Positions 7,039 to 11,809 of a stretch of DNA of 11,809 nt are shown here, piece after piece. Numbering within the stretch: position 1 is the stretch's first letter; the number at the start of each line of letters is the position of its first letter. Source of the DNA: Flavobacteriaceae bacterium. GTDB taxonomy: Bacteria > Bacteroidota > Bacteroidia > Flavobacteriales > Flavobacteriaceae. The translations under genes and the position numbers were made by a program. The notes under the pieces are model-generated. The model searched no databases and was not told where the DNA came from. It saw nothing but the letters and a program-made list of their open reading frames with translations. Location of the stretch: contig JALZVC010000044.1 in assembly GCA_023301205.1 (NCBI GenBank), forward strand, positions 1 through 11,809. The letters are read 5' to 3'.

Positions 7039-7668
7039 ATGACCTTACTCCTAATCATCGATATTCTAGGTACCATAGCCTTTGCTGTCTCTGGAGCACT
7101 AATCGCTATGAAAAAGCGCTTAGATCCTTTTGGGATAGTAATCATTGCTTTTGTAACTGCTGTAGGTGGTGGCACATTACGTGATTTACTAATTGATACA
7201 GATATCACCTGGATGCGAGATACAACCTATGTCTACATCATTTTTGCTGCGGTGTTTTTAGCGGTAATTTTCAGAAAAAAATTACAGTATGTGCGAAAAT
7301 CCTTATTCTTGTTTGACACCATTGGGATTGCATTGTATACTATAGTGGGAGTAGAGAAGGGGATTGCAGCAGATTTTCCAGTTGTTATTTGCGTGGCACT
7401 AGGTACTATTTCTGCTTGTTTTGGTGGTGTATTACGTGATATATTATGTGCAGAAATCCCTATTATTTTTAGAAAGAACATCTATGCAACTGCTTGTATT
7501 GTTGGTGGCTTCGCTTATTTTATACTTCGAGAAACCCCGCTTACAGATGACTTTGTGGTGATAATATCTGGTGCTTTGGTTATGTTAATACGTATTCTCG
7601 CGGTAAGCTTTAACTGGTCCTTGCCTAATTTTTATCCCGAAGGTGATAGCAAACAAAAATTAAAATAG
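7039..7668 (+). CDS. Trimeric intracellular cation (TRIC) channel family protein, UPF0126
   Basis: A 209-residue inner-membrane protein of the TRIC/UPF0126 family (relatives include YicG and YvgT). It has about seven hydrophobic segments arranged as two inverted triple-helix repeats plus a final helix. Each repeat carries the family's glycine-arginine-aspartate motif: GGGTLRD (43-49) and FGGVLRD (128-134). The first helix bears FAVSGALIAMKKRLDPFG (15-32), also typical. Characterised prokaryotic TRIC proteins form trimers and conduct monovalent cations such as K+. Length and both motifs are normal, so the protein is probably functional. It stands alone between the RDD gene (142 bases upstream) and a convergent operon, ending before a bidirectional terminator. 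No strong promoter box was recognised upstream. Confidence 0.93.
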   Translation: MTLLLIIDILGTIAFAVSGALIAMKKRLDPFGIVIIAFVTAVGGGTLRDLLIDTDITWMRDTTYVYIIFAAVFLAVIFRKKLQYVRKSLFLFDTIGIALYTIVGVEKGIAADFPVVICVALGTISACFGGVLRDILCAEIPIIFRKNIYATACIVGGFAYFILRETPLTDDFVVIISGALVMLIRILAVSFNWSLPNFYPEGDSKQKLK

Positions 7669-7695
7669 TTGCTATACTTAACGAGAAATACAAAC

Positions 7696-7730
7696 AAAAA
7701 AAATGTCCCGATATAACTATCGGGACATTT
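7696..7730. terminator. Bidirectional rho-independent terminator between convergent genes
   Basis: A perfect 13-base-pair stem (7701-7713 pairing with 7718-7730, core GTCCCGATA) encloses a 4-base loop (7714-7717). On the minus strand the stem is followed by an uninterrupted run of U (complement of the A run 7696-7703), a textbook terminator for the peptidyl-prolyl isomerase operon. On the plus strand only a short UUU plus AU-rich sequence follows, so it should serve the TRIC gene less strongly. Confidence 0.92.
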
Positions 7731-7752
7731 ATAATTGTAGGCTAAGCTATTG

Positions 7753-8859
7753 TTATTTCTTCACTATTTCTGTGATTTCCAACTCAAAAATTAAGTCTTC
7801 ATTAGCAGGAATTGTAGGTGGATACCCTCTTTCTCCATAAGCTAAATGCGATGGTATATATACTACTGCTTTATCACCTACCTTCATATTAAGTAAGGCT
7901 TCTCTAAATCCAGGAATCATTCTCGCTTCTGGGCCATAGTTTTTAACTAATGTTGGTATATACTGATTAGCTGCCTTTCTTGCAGGATCTACCGTCATAA
8001 ACTCTTCTGCAATGTCTAATCTGTTAGAGTCAAATAATTTCCCGTCAGAAAAGTAACCTGCGTAGTTCATTTTAATGTCTGAACCTACAGCCGGCTTTTC
8101 TCCATTTCCTCTTTCTGTAAAAGCAATTTTAAGACCAGACTCCATGGTCTCAGACTTCTTTAAAGACTTGTTTAGTTTTTTTAGTTTTTTAGAAGCAATT
8201 TTATTGATTTCTTCATCTTTCTTCATTTTCTCTTTCTCAATCTCTTCCATTTGATCTGTAAAGAGTGGGACAGTCATACCACGCTCTATAATGTTCATAG
8301 ACTCAATAATTACTGGAGTTACAGGTAAATCTCTTGCGCCAGTTTCTACTATTCCTATTTTGTCAACAATATCCTGACCGACAACTATTTTACCAAAAAC
8401 GGTATGCTTTCCATTTAAGTGTGGTGTAGGTTTTAATGTAATAAAAAACTGACTCCCGTTAGTTCCAGGACCTGCATTTGCCATAGAAAGAATACCTTTA
8501 CTTGCGTGTGTTAATTCTGGTACAAACTCATCAGGAAATTTGTATCCTGGATTACCTCCACCTGTTCCTAGTGGATCTCCACCTTGAATCATAAAATCTT
8601 TAATTATACGGTGAAAAGTTAAACTGTCATAAAACTTTTTGCCTTTAAATTTCTCTTCAACCATACCATTTGTTCCCTTCGCCAAACCGACAAAGTTTGC
8701 TACAGTTAGCGGCGTTTGTTCTGCATATAATTCTGCTACAAAAACACCTTGATTGGTTGTGAATTCTGCATAAACGCCATCTCCAAGATCAGGGTATTTG
8801 CTTTGGCAAGCTCCGAGTGAAATGGTTAATACTAATAATAAAAACGATACTTTTTTCAT
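7753..8859 (-). CDS. Two-domain peptidyl-prolyl isomerase lipoprotein (cyclophilin + FKBP)
   Basis: A 368-residue exported lipoprotein with two prolyl isomerase domains. The signal peptide ends in lipobox LGAC (Cys18). The cyclophilin domain (about 28-193) keeps the catalytic FHRIIKDFMIQGGD (82-95; Arg84, Phe89, Gln92), MANAGPGTNGSQFFIT (126-141) and LNGKHTVFG (148-156); His148 replaces the tryptophan of human cyclophilin A, as in many bacteria. A charged, lysine/glutamate-rich linker (about 203-238), possibly coiled coil, leads to an FKBP domain (about 240-368) with YAGYFSDGKLFDSN (267-279), IPGFREALLNMKVGD (315-329) and YIPSHLAYGERG (334-345). A roughly 20-residue insertion separates the FD motif from IPGF compared with a minimal FKBP. 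It probably folds proteins in the periplasm while anchored to a membrane. It lies 6 bases after the GldI-like gene and is the last gene of that operon. Confidence 0.93.
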   Translation of the reverse strand: MKKVSFLLLVLTISLGACQSKYPDLGDGVYAEFTTNQGVFVAELYAEQTPLTVANFVGLAKGTNGMVEEKFKGKKFYDSLTFHRIIKDFMIQGGDPLGTGGGNPGYKFPDEFVPELTHASKGILSMANAGPGTNGSQFFITLKPTPHLNGKHTVFGKIVVGQDIVDKIGIVETGARDLPVTPVIIESMNIIERGMTVPLFTDQMEEIEKEKMKKDEEINKIASKKLKKLNKSLKKSETMESGLKIAFTERGNGEKPAVGSDIKMNYAGYFSDGKLFDSNRLDIAEEFMTVDPARKAANQYIPTLVKNYGPEARMIPGFREALLNMKVGDKAVVYIPSHLAYGERGYPPTIPANEDLIFELEITEIVKK

Positions 8860-8865
8860 AATAAA

Positions 8866-9411
8866 TTATTGGGTTTTGTCAATTGATTTTAGTGTTACTG
8901 TACTTGTCACAGGAACGTTAGCTCCTATTTTGTCTATTATGCCGTAATAACCATAGGCTTTATGAGAGGGAAATAAAAAGGTTACTTTTTCGCCTTCTCT
9001 CATTAATTTTAAGCCTTGTCGTATTCCAGTAATTAATTCTTGATTTGTTTGGTCGATTACATAATGCTGAATGCCATTCTCTTGTTCTGAAACAATCACA
9101 TTTCCGTCGAGATCACTCACATTATAGGTGAATTCTACTCTATCGCCAAATTTTGCCGTAGGTACCCCCAGCGTGTCTTTTGTTCTGTAAAAATACCAGA
9201 AACCATTATCAGATGTAATATACTCTTGAGATGGGTTAGCCTCGATTATGGCAGTAATTTTTGCCTCTTCTGCCTCAACCAACTTTTTATTGCGGGCTAT
9301 AGATGCATCAATAAAAGTACCTGAGTTTTGTTGCACAGGTCGTCTAGCTTCTGGGCTTTTACAAGCGTAAAGCAATACAAATGATAGTATGATAAGCACT
9401 ACTTTATTCAT
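8866..9411 (-). CDS. gldI: GldI-like gliding-motility FKBP-type lipoprotein
   Basis: A 181-residue lipoprotein (signal peptide ending in LYAC, Cys17) with an FKBP-like domain at about 85-178. Its N-terminal section, RRPVQQNSGTFIDASIARNKK (23-43), and its overall length match GldI as I remember it from Flavobacterium johnsoniae. There GldI is one of the lipoproteins needed for gliding and linked to the type IX secretion/gliding machinery. FKBP features include Tyr96, GIRQGLKLMREGEKVTFLFPSHKAYGYYG (129-157) and a C-terminal TVTLKSI strand. The usual FKBP Phe-Asp pair is absent, replaced by NVIVSEQ (104-110), and IPG is replaced by ITG (127-129), so isomerase activity is uncertain; as I recall this is true of GldI in general. 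It overlaps the DHH phosphoesterase gene by 8 bases and precedes a second isomerase by 6. No other gld, spr or por genes are seen in the window. Confidence 0.82.
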   Translation of the reverse strand: MNKVVLIILSFVLLYACKSPEARRPVQQNSGTFIDASIARNKKLVEAEEAKITAIIEANPSQEYITSDNGFWYFYRTKDTLGVPTAKFGDRVEFTYNVSDLDGNVIVSEQENGIQHYVIDQTNQELITGIRQGLKLMREGEKVTFLFPSHKAYGYYGIIDKIGANVPVTSTVTLKSIDKTQ

Positions 9412-10426
9412 GTGGCATTAACTGGTCTTTATAGTGTGGCAATATACTAATAAAATAGCGAATTGTTTCTGCGAGCGTTTCGTCACTTTTTCCGCCAGCG
9501 GCGTTGTTGTGACCGCCCCCATAAAAATGTTCACGACTTACTAAGTTAACATTAAAATCACCTTTACTTCGTAGCGAGATCTTCACAATATTATTTTTTC
9601 TATCTTCAATAAATATTGCTGCAAAAACGATGCCCTTTACAGATAAGGCATAGTTCACAAAACCTTCTGTATCTCCTTTTTTAAATTTATTATCGTCCAG
9701 CTCCTTTTGTGATAAGCTAATAAACGCTGTACTATATTCTGTAAAAATCTGCATATTATTTAATGCAATACCCAGTAATTTAAGTCGTTCTGGCGAACTA
9801 GAATCATATATTTTTTCGTGAATCTCGTTGTGTACGATCCCCGTTTCCATTAAATGTGCCAGCACTCTATGCGTTGTTGCCGTTGTACTTGCAAACCTAA
9901 AAGATCCCGTATCTGTCATAATACCAGTATACAGGTTAGTTGCGATTGCTTCGGAAATATGACTGGTTTCACCTAAAGCTGCTATAAAGTGATAGACCAT
10001 CTCACAAGTAGAACCCATTGCCGTATCGCTATAGGTTAAGACTGCGTAATCATCTGGTGATTGATGGTGGTCAATCATTATATAATCTGCTTTTGCGTTT
10101 GATAAGACATCTTGCATATCACCCACACGAGTAAACGAATTAAAATCTAAGGTGCAGATTATATCTGCATTTTCTAGCAACGCGTTAGACTGGGCTGTAT
10201 TTTGATTATACAGCAAGATATCTTCAGAAGCTGGCATCCATTTTAAGAAATCTGGAAAATCATTTGGAACGATGACCTGTGTGTCGTGTCCTTGACTTTT
10301 CAGAAACAAAGATAGGGCAGTAGTGCTCCCTACGGCATCTCCATCAGGGTTTTTATGTCCTATGATAACTATTTTTTTAGGGCTTGCCAGCAGTTTTTTT
10401 GCAATGGCTATTTGTGCTTCATTCAT
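9404..10426 (-). CDS. DHH/DHHA1 phosphoesterase, NrnA-like (nanoRNase/pAp phosphatase)
   Basis: A 340-residue cytosolic metal-dependent phosphoesterase. The DHH domain (about 15-180) carries the metal ligands in GHKNPDGDAVGS (23-34; His24, Asp28, Asp30), TLDFN (92-96; Asp94), IDHHQSP (118-124; the DHH-type motif) and GIMTDTGSFRF (168-178; Asp172). The DHHA1 domain (about 230-330) ends with the substrate-binding glycine motif YGGGHNNAAGG (302-312). The whole set matches NrnA-type enzymes, which degrade very short RNA oligonucleotides and dephosphorylate 3',5'-adenosine bisphosphate. A c-di-AMP/pApA hydrolase role of the related DhhP type is an alternative that sequence alone cannot exclude; no GGDEF or PAS domain of the GdpP type is present. 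It is the first gene of the operon with gldI, whose start overlaps its end by 8 bases. Confidence 0.92.
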   Translation of the reverse strand: MNEAQIAIAKKLLASPKKIVIIGHKNPDGDAVGSTTALSLFLKSQGHDTQVIVPNDFPDFLKWMPASEDILLYNQNTAQSNALLENADIICTLDFNSFTRVGDMQDVLSNAKADYIMIDHHQSPDDYAVLTYSDTAMGSTCEMVYHFIAALGETSHISEAIATNLYTGIMTDTGSFRFASTTATTHRVLAHLMETGIVHNEIHEKIYDSSSPERLKLLGIALNNMQIFTEYSTAFISLSQKELDDNKFKKGDTEGFVNYALSVKGIVFAAIFIEDRKNNIVKISLRSKGDFNVNLVSREHFYGGGHNNAAGGKSDETLAETIRYFISILPHYKDQLMPHE

Positions 10427-10431
10427 TAACG

Positions 10432-10439
10432 CAAAGATA
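10432..10439 (-). promoter_or_regulatory. Bacteroidota -7 promoter box directly upstream of the DHH gene
   Basis: On the minus strand the sequence TATCTTTG matches the Bacteroidota -7 consensus TAnnTTTG exactly and ends only 5 bases before the ATG at 10426-10424. With the start site a few bases beyond the box, the transcript would have almost no 5' leader. No clear TTG-type -33 element is found at the expected distance (about 10457-10465), which lowers confidence somewhat. It would drive the DHH, gldI and isomerase genes together. Confidence 0.6.
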
Positions 10440-10523
10440 CAATTTAGGCACTAAAAATTTAGCTAATACTTATGAATTTGATATATTGTAAGCTACTATT
10501 GAGTTGAATCTTAAACAGAAATT

Positions 10524-11348
10524 ATGATTAAATATTTTACTTGCGTATTATTGGTTGCAATAAGCTTTTCTTGTAGTGCCCAAAAATTAGAGAAAATTAA
10601 GGGAAATAGAGATGTTGTAGATGTATATAAAACCCTAGGCCCTTTTAATTCCCTTGAGATTAGCAATGACCTTAAAGTATCCATTAAACAGGGTGATAAA
10701 GAAGGGTATCATTTAGAGACCGATGCTAACTTAGTAGCGGTTATTGTCTTTGAGGTGGCAAACGAGAAGCTTCATATCTACACTAAAAATAATATTCAAT
10801 CTAGTAGGCGATTAAATATAGATCTTGATGTCACCAACTTAGATCGTATTATCCTTAATGATGGCTCAGAATTAAAAGGACTTAATAAAATTGAATCTTC
10901 TGCACTCACATTAATTACACTTGACACAAGTTCATACAATCTCGATATAGGTGCAGATGAGCTTTTAGTTACCATGAATGGGAATAGTAAAGGCGATCTC
11001 AATGTAAAAAGAGGGGATATTGATATTATCTTAAACGATAACAGCACTTTAAAGGGAGATATGACGCTAACCGAATGCACGCTATTGGTTAATGAAAGAG
11101 CCGATTTTGATATGGATGGTGATGTTGAAGATTTAAAAATTACCGCAGTAGGTTCTGCAAATATTAGAGCGAGTAAGCTTAGAGCAGGAAACGTAAATGT
11201 AATTGCCTCAGACGACAGCGAAGTTTATCTTAACGCTACAATAGGACTCACTGTTTACGCACAGGGTAAAAGCACGCTCTACATAAACGGAAATCCAGAA
11301 ATCACTGTAGAAGGTTTTAAGGATACCAGTAGGTTGATAAAAAAATAG
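10524..11348 (+). CDS. Secreted head-GIN (DUF2807) domain protein
   Basis: A 274-residue exported protein with an N-terminal signal peptide (about 1-19). The sequence around Cys17 (SFSC) is a poor lipobox, so cleavage after CSA by signal peptidase I is at least as likely as lipidation. The rest (about 41-256) is a DUF2807 putative auto-transporter adhesin/head-GIN domain, predicted to fold as a right-handed beta-helix. Repeated strand-turn units contain small or charged turn residues (NDGSELKG, MNGNSKGDL, NDNSTLKG, ASDDSEVYL). The FNSLEISNDLKVSIKQGD start (41-58) and a late NGNPEITV segment (256-262) are family features. DUF2807 proteins are abundant in Bacteroidota and their function is unknown; surface or periplasmic location is inferred. 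It is a single gene divergent from the DHH operon (97 bases between starts). A weak -7-like TACTATTG at 10494-10501 is the only promoter hint. Confidence 0.88.
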   Translation: MIKYFTCVLLVAISFSCSAQKLEKIKGNRDVVDVYKTLGPFNSLEISNDLKVSIKQGDKEGYHLETDANLVAVIVFEVANEKLHIYTKNNIQSSRRLNIDLDVTNLDRIILNDGSELKGLNKIESSALTLITLDTSSYNLDIGADELLVTMNGNSKGDLNVKRGDIDIILNDNSTLKGDMTLTECTLLVNERADFDMDGDVEDLKITAVGSANIRASKLRAGNVNVIASDDSEVYLNATIGLTVYAQGKSTLYINGNPEITVEGFKDTSRLIKK

Positions 11349-11380
11349 TCTAGATTAGGGGTGGAGGCCAGGCAGTCTTT

Positions 11381-11487
11381 GAACGGTTAGAATCACGACC
11401 GTTCGCCAAGGTGTACAGCACGAGTCACGACTTGATAGCGATTTATCTTTTACTTTTGTCGTGCATCGTGTAACTTGCGTAGCAAGT
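11381..11487. repeat. Cluster of three inverted repeats in a non-coding interval
   Basis: Three successive hairpin-forming repeats lie in the gap 11349-11595. The first has arms GAACGGT (11381-11387) and ACCGTTC (11398-11404), with a 10-base loop. The second is a 14-position stem, 11418-11431 against 11458-11471, pairing at 12 positions including one G-U, interrupted by a 2x2 internal loop. The third has arms ACTTGC (11473-11478) and GCAAGT (11482-11487) with a 3-base loop. None is followed by a proper T run on the plus strand, so they are not ordinary terminators. They may be an intergenic repeat, the remnant of a small element, or a structured RNA. The rest of the gap holds only short ORFs that are not convincing. 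Confidence 0.5.
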
Positions 11488-11595
11488 AGTTGTGGGTCAA
11501 AACGTCCTTCCCAAAAATGATTTATAAAAAAAAGCCCATTCTATTTTTAACCGAGGAGATTAAAAACAAAATGAACTTTAGTACTGCCTAGCGAA

Positions 11596-11809
11596 CTAGT
11601 TAGATCTCTTCCCTTTTCCTTCACCATTCCTTCCACGCTTTGGTTTATTGTTCTTAAACTCTTCTTCGGTAATAAATCCATCTTCGTCTGCGTCTATGGC
11701 TGCAAAACGTTCTTTAAGCCTGCCTTTCACCTCGTCTAGCGCAAGTTTACCATCTTCGTTAGCGTCCATGTCTTTAACTAATTCACTAAATGAAGGACGC
11801 TTTTTACGT
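11596..11809 (-). CDS. EF-hand calcium-binding protein, C-terminal part (runs off the window)
   Basis: The minus-strand frame from the window edge to the TAG at 11598-11596 encodes 70 visible residues; the start lies beyond the window. Two canonical 12-residue EF-hand loops are present: DANEDGKLALDE (visible residues 15-26) and DADEDGFITEEE (39-50). Every calcium-coordinating position (1, 3, 5, 9 and 12) carries an acceptable residue, and the central glycine is in place in both loops. The protein ends in a basic, glycine-rich tail (KPKRGRNGEGKGKRSN). Small exported EF-hand proteins of this sort are common in Flavobacteriaceae; whether this one has a signal peptide cannot be seen. The gene converges with the DUF2807 gene across the repeat-bearing interval. 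Calcium binding is a confident inference from the loops; the biological role is unknown. Confidence 0.88.
   Translation of the reverse strand, partial: RKKRPSFSELVKDMDANEDGKLALDEVKGRLKERFAAIDADEDGFITEEEFKNNKPKRGRNGEGKGKRSN

Noticed and set aside
10477..10501. TTTG plus TACTATTG as a full promoter for the DUF2807 gene
   Set aside because: The spacing is only 13 bases, too short for Bacteroidota -33/-7 elements, and the -7 box has a mismatch; mentioned only as a hint.
11525..11560. A/T-rich stretch with AAAAAAAA and TTTTT as a terminator for the EF-hand gene
   Set aside because: Only an A/T arm pairing can be drawn; there is no GC-containing stem next to the T run on the minus strand.
11517..11591. 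24-codon plus-strand ORF before the EF-hand stop
   Set aside because: Very short, lysine-rich because of an A run, no promoter box or known homologue recognised; most likely chance.
1..11809. CRISPR arrays, tRNA or rRNA genes, insertion sequences, phage genes
   Set aside because: No regularly spaced direct repeats, no tRNA-like cloverleaf, no transposase or phage protein motifs were seen on either strand.

Overview
The window looks like chromosomal sequence from a member of the Flavobacteriaceae (Bacteroidota). It is AT-rich, most genes sit in tight runs with overlapping ends, recognisable Shine-Dalgarno sites are scarce, and at least one gene start carries a Bacteroidota-type -7 box (TATCTTTG). 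It also encodes a GldI-like gliding-motility lipoprotein, a family known from this phylum. I cannot name the genus.

Region 1 (27-6140, minus strand) is a six-gene run, in transcription order: SpoIIM-family membrane protein, unnamed multi-pass membrane protein with an internal repeat, DUF4129 protein, DUF4350 protein, MoxR-type AAA+ ATPase, DUF58 protein. Genes overlap by 8-23 bases or lie 3 bases apart, so they are probably co-transcribed. An RDD-family membrane protein (6174-6896, plus strand) diverges from its head. Together they form the conserved but functionally poorly understood MoxR/DUF58/DUF4350/DUF4129/SpoIIM/RDD set. Inferred layout: a cytosolic ATPase works with a membrane-tethered DUF58 partner, two single-span proteins that present cytosolic helical domains, and three polytopic membrane proteins. 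This is the best candidate in the window for an undescribed system.

Region 2 (7039-7668, plus) is a TRIC/UPF0126-family ion channel. It converges on the next operon across a near-perfect bidirectional terminator hairpin (7701-7730).

Region 3 (7753-10426, minus) is a three-gene operon: DHH/DHHA1 phosphoesterase of the NrnA type, GldI-like lipoprotein with an FKBP fold, and a two-domain cyclophilin plus FKBP lipoprotein. It combines nanoRNA/pAp turnover with folding of exported proteins. Its promoter box lies so close to the first ATG that the message may be leaderless.

Region 4 (10524-11809) holds a secreted DUF2807 (head-GIN) beta-repeat protein on the plus strand, then a 247-base non-coding interval with three consecutive inverted repeats, then the C-terminal part of a two-EF-hand protein on the minus strand that runs off the window edge. 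No tRNA, rRNA, CRISPR array or insertion sequence was seen.
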